Shown: in pieces, positions 1 to 10,995 of the stretch | Layout: each line of letters opens with the position of its first letter | Position numbering within the stretch: the stretch's first letter is position 1 | Source: Anniella stebbinsi | Taxonomy: Eukaryota > Chordata > Lepidosauria > Squamata > Anniellidae | NCBI GenBank assembly: GCA_029215795.1 | Contig: JARDYH010000004.1 | Coordinates: 32,864,001 to 32,928,000 of the forward strand | Length of the DNA stretch: 64,000 nucleotides | Reading direction: 5' to 3' | Notes under the pieces: generated by a model | Databases searched by the model: none | The model's input: the letters and a program-made list of their open reading frames with translations, nothing else | Told to the model about the DNA's origin: nothing | Made by a program: the position numbers and the translations under genes

Positions 1-279
1 ACTGAAAGCCTGTTAAAATGTGATATAATGAATGTGAATACAAATGCAGAGGGGAGGGGAGGAAATGAGTGTGGCAGGGAAGAGAATTTGTGCATATGTG
101 CGCGCAGGGGGTGGGAGGTTGCAGATGGAACAGAACTAATGCACACTCCCAACATCAGGCAGGAAAAGTTATGATGACCTTGAAAATTAGGAGAGGACAC
201 TTACCTGGCAAGCAAGCAAAATTTGGAAATGACAGTGCAATCCTAACCATGGCCATGTCTACACCATGCAGTTATCCCA

Positions 280-700
280 GGTTGCCTCTAGGTCATCCGT
301 GTGAATCCAAATGATGTACAGGGGATCCTGGGGTCAACCGGCAATGACCAGAGACGTTCCCTGGGTTAACTGAAACCGGGGATGTCCTGGTTTTTCTGCA
401 GTCCTGGGAGAACCCTGAGGACTGTGGCTGGTGTGGTGTGGGCTCCCAGGTCCTCAAACAGGTACAGGGCTGCTCTGTGCCCAGAGGGTTTGGGGGGCAG
501 CAATTTCGCCAACCCTGGGATGGTGGGGGGTTACTCACTTTTTCACCGTGTGACCAGGCTCTTCTTTTTTAAAAATGGCACCTGCGACATTCCTCTTCCC
601 TTCTGGGATGTTGCGTGGCCGTATAGATGCTGGGGGAGGATTGCGGAAGCAGGTAAGTCCACGATCCTCCCCCTCCCCCCTGCGGTGTAGATGAAACCCA
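280..700. mobile_element. Degenerate DNA-transposon derivative (family C)
   Basis: GC-rich block that shares a segment around 'ccaaatgatg..caggggatcctggg' with blocks near 22357, 28848 and 43327. The four are therefore copies of one interspersed family about 500 bp long. It ends in 'gcggtgtagatgaa', which resembles the 'gtgtagaaagagcc' end of the better copy near 22900. Open frames in it are short and have no recognisable domain. Probably a non-autonomous DNA element; the superfamily is not resolved. Confidence 0.45.
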
Positions 701-765
701 TGTCTACTCAGAAATAGATATGCGAAGGCTTGGAAAAATAGTCAAAAAAGTTATGTATATAGGCT

Positions 766-975
766 CTTTTAGGACATAAAGCATAACTTGGATTGCTCAT
801 GAAATTACCATGTTTGGTAAATTAAATTTAAAAGTGTAGTTTATTTATATAATAACTGTATATTTACTACATGTTTTACTTTTAAAAGTTTTTAAATTTA
901 ATGATAATGTTATGAGCAAACCAAGTTACGCATAATACAACTTTACGAACATAAAGGCTGCTTTATGTCCTAAAA
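766..975. mobile_element. Foldback MITE with TTTTAGGACATAAAGC ends
   Basis: The left end reads 'ttttaggacataaagc' and the right end is its exact reverse complement, 'gctttatgtcctaaaa'. Similarity continues inward ('taacttggattgctcat' against the complement of 'atgagcaaaccaagtta'). The 210-bp A/T-rich unit is one long imperfect palindrome, typical of a miniature inverted-repeat element. No coding capacity. Confidence 0.65.
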
Positions 976-984
976 CTGCCTTTC

Positions 985-1360
985 CCAACTTGGTGCCCTC
1001 CAGATGTGTGGTCGCATGGCGGCTAAGCACTGGAGACGGGACCTTTTCAGTCATGGCACCACACAGTTGGATCAACATCCAGAAAGCTACAAGTGGTCCC
1101 ATCACTGGTCTCTTTTAGGCAGGCACCAAAAATGGTATAATTTTAGCTAGCTTTTTTCAAAATATTGTTTTTAGAGGATATATTTGCTGCTGCTTTTATG
1201 TTGATCGATGTTGTTCATTTTTATTTCAGATCATCATTGCTGTTAGTTATTGTTTTTATTAATATGTGTAAGCCTCATTTTGAACATTTGTGAACAGAAT
1301 GCTGGACTAGATGGACCCTTGGTCTGATCCAGCATGCTCTTCTTATGTTCTTAGGTTCTT
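985..1360 (+). mobile_element. LINE 3'-end remnant with family A tail
   Basis: Conceptual translation near 1040-1135 gives a broken version of the LINE ORF2 C-terminus ('LVSFRQAPKM'-like), followed by an A/T-rich 3' region. It ends in 'gaacagaatgctggactagatggacc..tggtctgatccagca', the same tail found at 3580-3630 and, inverted, at 16998 and 27948. An ancient CR1/L2-type LINE fragment, not functional. Confidence 0.55.
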
Positions 1361-1399
1361 CTTATGTTTTGATGGCTGGAATTACTTACCTCTGTTTGA

Positions 1400-1440
1400 G
1401 ATGGATGGATAGATGATAGGTAGATAGATACCCACACTCA
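1400..1440. repeat. GATA/GATG-type microsatellite
   Basis: Short imperfect tetranucleotide run ('gatggatggatagatgataggtagatagata'). A similar degenerate run of 'tatc' units lies at about 19896-19925. No gene was recognised between 1440 and 2440. Confidence 0.6.
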
Positions 1441-2439
1441 CACTGCAACTCTACATTTAATGAAATAATTTCCGACTAAACATAATGGTGGTCTGTATCA
1501 GGAGAATCACAGGGAAAACCTAGACATAATGTTAGTTGTGTGCATGGTTTTAATTTGGGGTGGGGGTGGGAGTGGTGAGTAGCAGCAGGACTGCAATGGG
1601 TGAGAAGGGAAAGTTTAACCCCCTTGCTCCTGCTAAGCTGTGGTCCTGATAAAAATGCTCCCCTGAAACAGCTATTTACTCCATGAAAGAACCTTCCATG
1701 GCTGCCAAAAAACAGATCTTCCTGTTGCTCAGCCCCTCTGTGGTTACTCTTTACAGTTTTAAAACTGCGCAGTTTAATTGCATTCACATCGAATTTGACA
1801 TATAAGCTCAGCAGATACTCCGAAAACTCTTTCTCACTCCAATGAGATTTCACAGCAGGTGAGGCAAAGTAGGAAGCAGAAGCCGTCCTGAACGTCTGCT
1901 CACCATTTATAAATGAAGGAAACAGGGAGGTATGATGCAGTGATCTCTCCAGCCCTTTATATTTTGGAAATGGTCTGAAAGAGTCTTTTCACACCTTCAA
2001 ATTCCTCTGTGTAATGTTCATATATGACCATGTGGTTTAAGGTTAGTGCACTGTACTTAATGAACATTTCTATGCTCATGACTGCTGTGGGAAAAGTACA
2101 TCTGCACTCACAGAAAGGGTCAATTGTTTATTGTGTGCAAACAGCCCCGTTCGCCATCTTCTTCCATGTGTTCACTTACCGTTGTACATAATTCTGTGGA
2201 GTAATATAAGAATATGAATCAGTCCAAAGGCAGCTTTAATGTTATTCAAATATATTCAAATCAAGTAGGTGGGCAAATTACAGCCTATGAGAAAATAAAC
2301 GTTGACCTAAATAATAATGGAAGAAAAACACCTTAGCTCATGGCCTCAATAATTGCTGAATCCATACGTTCACAGCTGCAGAGGGCTACATATAAGACAA
2401 ACTTAATATGAAGACCAACGTCATCATGATCATCATCAT

Positions 2440-2645
2440 GTTCAATGTAAAAAAGTGAAAGTGATGCAAGTTGGGGCAAAAAATCCCAACTTCAGTTATA
2501 ACCTGAATGAGATCTGAGTTAGCGGTGACCAATCAAGAAAGAGATCTTGGGGTTGTGGTGGACAGATCGATGACAACAGTGTGCAGCTGTTGTAAAAAGG
2601 GCAAATTCCATGTAAGGCATCATTAGAAAACTCCCAATATCATTC
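2440..2645 (+). mobile_element. LINE family A ORF2 remnant, 5' part
   Basis: The translation resembles the region after the reverse-transcriptase domain of vertebrate CR1/L2-type LINEs ('KVMQVGAKNPNF', then a segment like 'RDLGVVVD'), with several stops. It continues at about 2995 after an inserted fragment of a second LINE. Family assignment is from motif recognition only. Confidence 0.55.
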
Positions 2646-2649
2646 TGCC

Positions 2650-2995
2650 TTTATACAAATATGGTGCAACCACAGTAGGGAGAGGGCCGTCTCTGCGGTG
2701 GTCCCCCCAATTATGGAATGATCTCCCCGATGAGGCCTGCCTGGTGCCAACTTTGCTAACTTGCCGGCTCCAGGCCAAGACTTTTCTCTTTTCCCAGGCA
2801 TTTATCAATATGTAACGAGCTTAACTGATCCCAGATCTGTTTTTAGGTTCGGCTGACTGCGTATAGTTGTTCTTAGTTGTATGTTCTTGTGTATACTGTC
2901 TGTGGTATGTTTTTATGGTTTTAAATTTTGTATATAATTTTTAATGCTTTAATCTTATGTAAATGGCTCAGAGAGTTTCGGCTATGGGGCGATTT
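2650..2995 (+). mobile_element. 3' tail of a second LINE, nested in family A
   Basis: One frame reads 'WNDLPDEACLVPTLLTC' and continues '..AKTFLFSQAF', the recognisable C-terminal tail of a LINE ORF2, with one frameshift upstream. It is followed by a T-rich 3' region and ends in 'aatgtaataaataatgatg'. It sits between the two halves of the family A LINE, so it inserted later. Confidence 0.6.
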
Positions 2996-3632
2996 AGAAA
3001 TGTAATAAATAATGATGTGTACAGTTCTGGTCACCATACTTAAAAAAAGATATTGTAGGGCTAGAAAAGGTACAGAAAAGGTTGACTAAATGATCAAGGG
3101 GCTGGAGCATCTCCCCTATGAGGGAAGTTTACAACAGCTGAGATGGTTTAGCTTGGAAAAAAGGAGGGTAAGTGGAGACATGACAGAAGTGTAAAAAATT
3201 ATGCATGGTGTGGAGAATGTGGATAGGAAGACATTTTTCTCCCTCTCTCAAAATATTAGAACCTGGGGTCATCCCATGAAGTTGATTGGTGGGAGATTCA
3301 GGAAAAATAAAAGGAAGTACTTCCTCACAAAGCTCATAATTAAACTATAGAATTTGCTACTACAAGATGGAGTGATGGTCACCAATTTGGATGGCTTTAA
3401 AAGGGAGAATTCCTGGAGGAGAAGGCTATCAATGGCTACTAGTCCAGATACCTATATGCTACCTCCAGTATCAAACGCAGTAAGCCTATATACACCAGTT
3501 ACTGGGGAACTTAGGTTGGAGGTTGCTGCTGCACTCGTGTCCTGCTTGGGGGTTCCTGGTCAACAGCTGGTTGGTCATTGTGTGAACAGAATGCTGGACT
3601 AGATGGACCCTTGGCTCCTCTTATGTTCTTTA
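2995..3632 (+). mobile_element. LINE family A ORF2 C-terminus and 3' tail
   Basis: A degraded frame contains 'RKTFFSLSQNIRTWGHPMKL' and later 'MVTNLDGFKRENS', the typical end of a CR1/L2-type LINE ORF2. After the frame comes a conserved 3' tail (3410-3630) ending '..agatggacccttggctcctcttatgttctt'. Copies of this tail recur at 41885-42030 and, inverted, at 16998-17190, 18222-18325 and 27948-28040. Multiple stops; dead copy. Confidence 0.65.
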
Positions 3633-3639
3633 TGTATGT

Positions 3640-5239
3640 ATACAAACACAACACTCATCTCAGATTCAACCCAAATATGATTTCATTCCAGAGGAAAAGA
3701 AAAGGCTAGTGCACAATCCTTCCCCATATTAGGAGAGTATCTATGTACACTCAGGGATATCCATACGGCTTAACGGAGCCCTGCTTCTCCATCCTTTTCT
3801 TAAGGCACACACATGCACTAATAGAGCATTGGCAGAGAAAATGCTAGAGCAACCTAGGAATTATGAGGTTTTATCTTGTCTCCCATATATACACAAGCCT
3901 TCCATTTACTAGACTGGCCTGGCATGCTGCCTACATTCACACCTCTCCACACAAGTGAGGATGTAGGGAGAAAACTGAGGTCTGCTGAGCCCATGGGGAT
4001 CCCTGTGCCAGTGTGGGGAAGGGCTGTGCCCATGAGGTTAAAGATAAATAAAACAAACCCTCACCTCTTGGTGGCACAATATCAAGCACTCCATGCTGTC
4101 TCCACTCCCATATTATCTGGGTTGACATAAATAAGTTATTTAATAAAACCAAGAAATAACTGTTACTTTAAAAGAAAATTCTACCTTGAAGAAATCCTAA
4201 AAGATGAAAAGCAGGGTATAGAGAATATTAATGTTCAGCACCATGCAGGAGGGAGATGTTTGCCTGGAATGGAAAGGAAACCAGGAACCTTTTAACATTT
4301 CTATTCGGGTGGGATAGACTTGGCCTCCAGCTCCCATCTCTCTCACTCACCCCCTATGTTCCCCCTATCCTTCTCCTACCAGTTCCACGGTGGCGAAATG
4401 CCCAGTGGTGAACTCTGTTAAGGAGCTTATTTGTACAATTATGTTTAATTGTCAGCAGTTCTGATGCTTTGGACAAAAAAACAAAGCTGCCTTTCCCTTT
4501 CTCGAGCTTAGGCCTTCCGCCTTCCGTATGAGAAGCCTTAAAATGTGATCCTTAGGAACATAAATTTTAAAGCCTGCCTTTTCTAAACATTCATATAAAT
4601 GGCAAAGCATCCATCAGCTGGTATGGTATGGTTTGATGTTCCTTCTTTTGCAAGTGGAAGTTGAGGGCATCCTAATGTTTGCCCTTAACCTCCCTCCCAT
4701 CATGCACAGCTACAAGGGCTTCTTAGCACTACCGCTACATCCCATGATACGGAATGTATTAGTGTAAATTTTGCACAACCCAAATACTCCATTCCTCCTT
4801 GAAAAATTAACTTGCACCACGTGGGCACTGCAATTTCATTGTCAATTCCTTCTCCTCAGGTATATTCTCCTTCCAAACACTTGGGAATCTTAATATTACA
4901 CATTCATCATAATAGGCACCAAAACAATTCTGTGTTCATAGCATTTTTGAAAGAGCCTTTTACTATCCTCTGAGGAATTCTGGTGCTTATGGCAGGTGCC
5001 TGCCTGACGGTACTGAAGACTTGCATACTTTTATTTAGGCAGGAAACAGACACTTTTATATAGGAACTGAGCGAAGCAAGCTTCTGCCACCACAAGCAAA
5101 TCTCCATCTTTTGGTTTTGTTTAGTTTGGATTTCATGTCCTTTAAAAAACCACAACACAGTTACTTGTCTGCAGATCAGGGGAAGGTTGAGGGCATAGTA
5201 TATCTGATAAAATGTGGGATAGACAATGCTGGTTGATAC
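3640..5239. other. Intergenic, no gene recognised
   Basis: Unique-looking A/T-rich sequence. Open frames are short and have no recognisable domain. No clear repeat ends seen. Confidence 0.5.
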
Positions 5240-5383
5240 ACCATACCCCAAAGAGTGCTTATGATGGCTCCTTGTCAGCCTGGGTACCATAGGGCTCCGA
5301 GCCCAGTGTTGTTTAGTATCTTTATAAATTACCTGGATGCAGGAATATAGGGAGGCTACCCAAATTCGCAGAAAATATATATG
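5240..5383 (+). mobile_element. LINE reverse-transcriptase domain remnant
   Basis: The stretch 'gggctccgagcccagtgttg' followed by 'tttagtatctttataaatta' corresponds to a frameshifted LINE reverse-transcriptase block normally reading like 'GPVLFNIFINDLD', then a 'KFADD'-like block starting at 'aaattcgcag'. The catalytic part is lost at 5384, where a foldback MITE is inserted. Confidence 0.5.
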
Positions 5384-5703
5384 TAGGGTGACCATACGGA
5401 AAGGAGGACAGGGCTCCTGTATCTTTAACAGTTACAGATTAAAGGGAATATTAGCACATATCATTTGTATGCATGCAGCACCTGGTGACATTCCCTCACC
5501 ATCACAACAGTTAAAGCTCCAGGAACCTTGCCCTCTTGACCAGATAAAAAAGAGAACAGGGCTCCTGCAACTTTAACTATTGTGATGAAGAGGGAATTTC
5601 ACCAGGTGCTGCATGCATACAAATGACATCTGCTGAAATTCCCTTTTCTATACGACTGTTAAAGATACAGGAGCCCTGTCCTCCTTTTCATATGGTCACC
5701 CTA
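5384..5703. mobile_element. Foldback MITE family A (TAGGGTGACCATA), full copy
   Basis: Starts TAGGGTGACCATA and ends TATGGTCACCCTA. The interior is a nearly continuous palindrome: 'ggaggacagggctcctgtat' on the left is mirrored by 'aggagccctgtcctcc' on the right, and two central halves mirror each other around 5540. Flanks 'atatatg' (left) and 'tatatgg' (right) suggest a target duplication, and another copy (18088) has an 8-bp one, so a hAT-like origin is likely. It interrupts a LINE. Confidence 0.75.
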
Positions 5704-6560
5704 TATATGGAAGGTGGCTGCAATCCACTGCTTTGCTTTGAAGCATGCCCAACTGTGTTGTGGAGTTTCTTTGATCATGGGCTTTAGGGTATGTCAATTA
5801 CTGTATGACATTGCATGTCTGAAACATTCATCACAGGTCATACATTGGACAGAGCTTTTCTGTCCCCAGATATTACTTCAAATGCAATTATTTCCAATGG
5901 ATTAGTTCACAAATTCAGTGAATAGTAATTGAGACAAGTCAATTACTGATGAGAGATCAGTTGATGGGCTTGCATGAATGAATTGACCCTTCCATTGTGA
6001 GACTGATAAACCCATTCAGTTTTATACATAAAATGAGGAATTAATTCTTCCCACTCCACCCCTTATTCACATTTACTTTTTAGAATAAGAAGTACAAAAA
6101 TAAAGCAAATACAACATTTCAGCTTTACCTGCCTATTCCTGTACCATTGGCTCATTAGGTGAGTAATTAAACAGCAAGCTGAAATAATTATAATAATCAT
6201 GGGACATTTATGTTTCTTGTTCAGTTTCTTTCTTTTTTCTTTTTAAAAGAGTTATACAAGCTAATTTCTTTTGTGAGGTTCACTGGTAATAGCAACCACA
6301 ATCTAAAGAGTCATGCTCTTTAGCTACTTAGTTTAGCAGGCCTGCATACCTGGGCTTTCTTGACATTAAAAAGCTACCAATTACCAGCCCTTACCAAAGA
6401 ACACAATGACCGAAGAGGAAATAATCACCAAGACCATTTCTTTGAGTATTTTAAAAATCAGTTAATCTAGAACTATTATAGACTTCGGGGTCAGTTGCCA
6501 GAAGAGCAACAAACAAGCCTGAGGACTATGTCCTACTTCTAATGCTCTTCTCTAGCTCCC
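5704..6560. other. Intergenic, no gene recognised
   Basis: A/T-rich with no recognisable repeat ends. The part around 6060-6260, with 'taattaaacagcaagctg' and neighbouring homeodomain-like TAATTA cores, looks compositionally like conserved non-coding DNA, but this cannot be tested from one genome. Confidence 0.3.
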
Positions 6561-6935
6561 TCCACTGCTGAATATACAGCATGTGGGTAACAAAGATATC
6601 ACCTTTTTGGTTGTGGCATCCAGGATTTGGGATAGCTTCCCAAGTGGCCCCATCACTGATTGCTTTTACATGACCATTGAGGACAGTTCTATCTTAGGCA
6701 GGAGCTATGCTACTGCTTTAAAACGGTTTCTAACAGTAGTGACAACTGCTGGGGCCCTGGACACACTCCATATACAGTTTTCAAACCATCTTCAGAGAGT
6801 CATATCCTGCTTGATGTAGATCTGGCCTTAGCATCCTTCGTTTTTAGAATACTGTTCTCAATAAGGATTGTGGGGGCTACTTTTATTCTTTTTGTAATTT
6901 CTATTTTTATACCTGATCTGTTATTTTATTTATAT
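6560..6935 (+). mobile_element. LINE 3' end, interrupted by a MITE
   Basis: A frame through 6595-6690 reads 'LVVASRIWDSFPSGPITDC', similar to the end of a LINE ORF2 ('APRIWDSLP'-type motif). It is interrupted from 6694 to 6829 by a family B element, and an A/T-rich 3' tail follows to about 6935. Confidence 0.5.
6694..6829 (-). mobile_element. MITE family B (GGCCAGATCTACA ends)
   Basis: Right end 'gatgtagatctggcc'; the body contains the family landmarks 'ctactgctttaaaacggttt', 'ggggccctggacacactcc' and 'atatacagttttcaaa'. The same structure recurs at 15249, 21351, 41319 and 43202. Ends are inverted repeats; non-coding and about 135 bp long. Confidence 0.65.
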
Positions 6936-7171
6936 AATTCAAAGTCAGGAGTTAATTGGTCATCACTTTTTGACGACCTTCCCTTTGACCGATTCTCATG
7001 AGACATGGAAAGCTCTTGAAATGCAGATTCCACAAATAACAACGTAGAGTTAAAAAAAAAGAATTAGGCTATCTTTTATAATAATGTACTATAAAATTTT
7101 ATTTTTTAAAATAAGAATGTCAAATAATTAAACATTATCAATTGCAGATTGGAGCAAAATGAAACATGAAC

Positions 7172-7545
7172 ACACAAAAAGTCTCTGTACACCTTTATAA
7201 ACACAGGTGCAGGCTAAAGTACAGTGACGTACAGCCTGCAAACAAATCATGAACAGATTAAGAGACACCTTCAGTTAAAAGTAACCCAGTCAGAGTTTAC
7301 TTATTACTCAGAAAGGAAGTCTCTAGCCATTAAATTTAACAAAATAATACTTGAAAGTCTCTGTATACCTTTAAAAACATAGGTGCAGGCCAAAGTACAA
7401 TGATATGGCAGAATCATACGGACTATAAAAAAATCATGAAGGGATTAAGACGCACCTACCGTTAAAAGTAACCCAATCAAAGTTTAGTTATTGCTCAGAA
7501 AGGAAGTCTCTAGCTGTTAAATTTAACAAGATAACATTTATTTAT
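7172..7545. repeat. Diverged tandem duplication, about 180 bp
   Basis: The segment starting 'aaagtctctgtacaccttta' at 7179 is repeated from 7352 ('aaagtctctgtatacctt'). Both copies contain 'gtgcaggc.aaagta', 'aaaagtaaccca.tca' and 'cagaaaggaagtctctag'. The copies differ at many positions, so the duplication is old. No gene recognised from 6936 to 8420. Confidence 0.65.
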
Positions 7546-8424
7546 TCCACACATTACTTACATGCCTAGGTGTCAACAGTAACAGTAACCGGCAGATGAA
7601 CGAGTCTAAGTTCACTTCATGCCTCTGTGCTAATTCTACCCCTCCAGCCCTTAGAGAAGAAACTTTGTGCCCCCGTCTCGAGAAGCCTGCATATGCAGGT
7701 AACCTGTCAGCTTTTTGATGACATATTTATCTCATTTATGTCAGCGGCATAAATAAAATTAATAAAATAAAGAACGCTTTCTCCATCAGCTGTCCCATCT
7801 TAGGTGGACCAGCCCTACCATTAGGCAGGATGAGGGGTGTGTGGGAGCAGCAGTGGAAGCACACCCAGACATTTCCCTCTGTTGCAGACCAGAGTTGTGT
7901 GTGCCACAAAGTCTGCTGCTCTCAGGTGTCATGAAGGACACTGTCCCATCACTGTTGATGTAAGATTCATGTGTCTCTTCTGTACATGGAATGGGAAAGG
8001 GGATACTATCTTGTACTCAGGAAGCAAAACATTTTCGGCCACCAGCTTTTTGCACAGGGTTCTGCCTCCAACTCTGTCAGATGTAAACCACCTAGTTTGG
8101 TAAAAGGGCCCCACCCCTCAAGGTCCTAAACTGTTGTTTAAACTGATGTGGTCCCTTGGACAGCAGAAAGACCAACACTAGCAAAGAGAGTTGGGTTAAC
8201 AGTTTATTTCTTACTGTTCATTTCGCTCTTGCTTTTGCACTTGCTTTTACTGTTTCATTGTAGTATTCAATTTGGCTTCCTGACTTTGTTCATTTTGAAA
8301 TGGATTGATATGTTTGTAAATGAATGGTTGTTTATAATGTGTGTTTTGATATTTGATATTTATTGTGAGGTGCTTTGGGCATGATCCACTGCTTGTCAAA
8401 CAGCTTTATTTTTTTTAAAAAAAG

Positions 8425-8662
8425 AAATATTATTACATTTATATCCCGCCTTTTTTTCCTCCAAGAAACCCAAGAAGGTGTACGTAATCCTCCTCCTCTC
8501 CATTTTATCCTCACAAAAACAACCTTGTGAGGTAGGTTGGGCTGAGAGTCTATGACTAGCCCGGAATCACCCAGTGGGTTTCCATGGCTGAGTGGGGACT
8601 AGAACCCGGATCTCCCGACGTCCAGTCTAACACTTTAGTCACTACACCACACTGGCCGTTCT
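8425..8662 (+). mobile_element. MIR/CORE-like SINE
   Basis: The landmarks 'accttgtgaggtaggtt', 'tcacccagtgggtttc', 'ggactagaacccggatctc' and 'cactttagtcactacaccac' are in the order expected for a MIR-like tRNA-derived SINE. The A/T-rich side reads 'tttatatcccgcc'. Partial relatives are at 41700-41815 and 47365-47455. Confidence 0.6.
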
Positions 8663-9309
8663 CACTTGAGCTGTTTTAATCAATGTAACATAACTGACAC
8701 ATCATGGAATGGTTTGAAGTACCTGTTGCTCTTGCTATTCTAAGCCACCTCAGAATAGCAAAAGTAAAACAAAATGCTGGGCAGTCACTCTATCACTAGG
8801 CAACATGAGGCAGTTACCTCTGACAGATGAGTTTTGGTGCCATGAAAGGGCAGCAATTTTTAAAATTTCATTCACTAATACATTACAAATACTAATAATG
8901 TATTTTTACTAGTGCTGTGCCAAATCCCTTTCCTGGACTTTTGCGACTTATTCACTTCCCTGTGAAAGGGGCAGTGGATTTTTGTTGTTGTTGTTGTTTC
9001 TTTTTCAAAGATAATGAAAGTGTTTGGGAGACATTTCTTCGCGTGTGGTGCTTACCTTACTGTAACACAATGACTGAGGTGTGTGTGTGTACTCCTATGC
9101 TTTGCATCCTCCCTGGCTGCTTGACCCTACTGAAAGCTCTGTTAAATATGAAACCCAAAAACTAGTATCTCCTCCAAACATACGCCAATTTTTTGGTGCC
9201 ATTCTGTGCTACAAATCCCAATTTTGTGTCACTGCCCACAACTGTGTACTGATCATAAATCAAATGTGAATTCATACTTAACACACACAAAAAACAACAT
9301 TGTCATATC

Positions 9310-9523
9310 TAGACTGACCATATGAAAAGGAGGACAGGGCTCATGTAACTTTAACAGTTGTAGAGAAACGTTGTAGAAAGAACCCTGCACATTTAAATGT
9401 TGTGATGAAGAAGGAATTTCACCAGGAACTAATTGCATACAAATGACACTGGCTGAAATTCCCTTTTCTCTGCAACTGTTAAAGTTACGTGAGCCCTGAT
9501 CTGGATTTTATCTGGTCAGCCTA
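9310..9523. mobile_element. Foldback MITE family A, deleted copy
   Basis: Begins 'tagactgaccatatg' and ends 'tggtcagccta'. Family landmarks such as 'ggaggacagggctcatgtaa' and 'tgtgatgaag' are present, but the middle is shortened and the two halves are not symmetric. Part of the right half ('ggaactaattgcatacaaat') matches the copy in gene B intron 3 at 57359, so both belong to one subfamily. Confidence 0.65.
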
Positions 9524-10429
9524 TGAGTCATATCATCTCCAAACTTGTGCCAAGGTTTTGTGCCAGAAATCCTGAGTTTTCCTGAGTTTTGTGCTGCCCC
9601 TGAGTGAAAATGACATACCCTTAGGTGGGGCCTGGCAAATGCAAAGGAACCCACATTCCCATATCACCTATTTGCCAGGCTCCACTTAATTTTCACACTT
9701 TGGAGGCCGCCCAAAACTCGGTATTTCTGGCAGAAAACTAGCACAAAGGTAACACAAAGCTTTGGAACAGGTAGTGGCTCAAAATGCAACAAACTGGCAT
9801 GAAACTTTGCATACGAGAGGATACTAGTTTGGTGGGTTCATAGTTAACAGAGCCTGTACTGCGTGCCTGAAAGCTGAGTGAGAAAGACGAGGAGGTGGTG
9901 GTGTCCTTTTAACAACAACAAAAACAAAAATTCCTCACACATGTTTGAGGAACTCAGCAGGAAGCACCACTGGAAACCCCCAAGGGAGGAAGTCCTTCCT
10001 CTAGGAGGCTTTTCAGAAAGCACAAACAGGCTGAGGGGATGTAAGGGCAGAATGGGATAAAAATTATAAAGAGCACACACACACACCTCGGCCACCTTGT
10101 AAGGTAAGCCCTTCACAAAGAAATTTCTCCAAAATTCTCATCCCTTCCCTCAGTTTTTAGATGTGATTTCTTTTCGCCAGTCTCCCACAATGAATTATCG
10201 AAAATAAACCAATGGAAAATCCAGACAGCACAAGTTTTTACTGCGAGAGGGGGAGGCACATGTGGCCAAAATACCCTGACTCACCCATTCAGGGTGGGCA
10301 TCAAAGTTAGGCATGGTCAGGCACCTGCCAAGGGCCCACACCTCAGCAGGGGCCTGCTGCCAAGAGCCCCCCGGATTTGCTCCTTTTCTTTACCATTGCA
10401 ACCTGCTGGTTCACCAGCCCCTCAGGGCA

Positions 10430-10995
10430 GATCTACACACGAGTTTTTTGACGTTTTATAAGGGTTATGAAAACTCTTTGGGCCACATGACGCACTCCCT
10501 ATAACGTTGTATATCTGAGGTTTTTTAAAACTCCCTTCAGTTATATACAACGGTTTCACTTTTAATAAATCGTTTTAAGTAAAATAATGTGTCCTTCCTT
10601 ACCGTTTCTGATTCATGGGGGCAGTGCTTCCTTTACTGGTGCCCAAATGCTTAGCAGTTGATTGGTGGGGAAGAAACAGGAAGTGGACCAGTGAACTACA
10701 ACACCCACAATTCTTAGCCCTATACTCGCTAGGGAATGACAGAGGAACTAAGAAGGAAGTGTGTAACTGAACTACAACCCCCACAATGCCTTGCCCTAAA
10801 TTCACTGAAAAACGAAAGAAGAAAAGACAGGGCAGAACAGTGTGTGACCGCAAACACCGCTTTAAAGACAGAAGACTGTTTCTTCTGTAACGTGAGTACT
10901 CAGTAATGTGGCCTAAGACGTTTTAGAACGCACCTATTTGGAACGTTTTAAAATACAATTTAAAACGTTCCAAAGGACTGTGTGGATTCCCCCTC
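10430..10995. mobile_element. MITE-like element, about 565 bp
   Basis: Left end 'gggcagatctacacacgag' and right end 'actgtgtggattccccc' are approximate inverted repeats, continued inward by 'gacgttttataa' against the complement of 'ttaaaacgttcc'. The interior carries two copies of an 'acta.aaccccacaat' segment. No coding domain. Related in end sequence to family B. Confidence 0.45.

Noticed and set aside
4907..5395. 162-residue open frame on the minus strand
   Set aside because: It runs antisense across a LINE reverse-transcriptase remnant and the edge of a MITE, has no recognisable domain and no gene context.
7172..7545. CRISPR-like or LTR-like direct repeats
   Set aside because: Only two diverged units with no regular spacers, and no promoter or polyadenylation order. 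A plain old tandem duplication.
8500..8662. Possible tRNA gene
   Set aside because: The box-like text belongs to a MIR-like SINE. No cloverleaf with paired acceptor and anticodon stems could be drawn.
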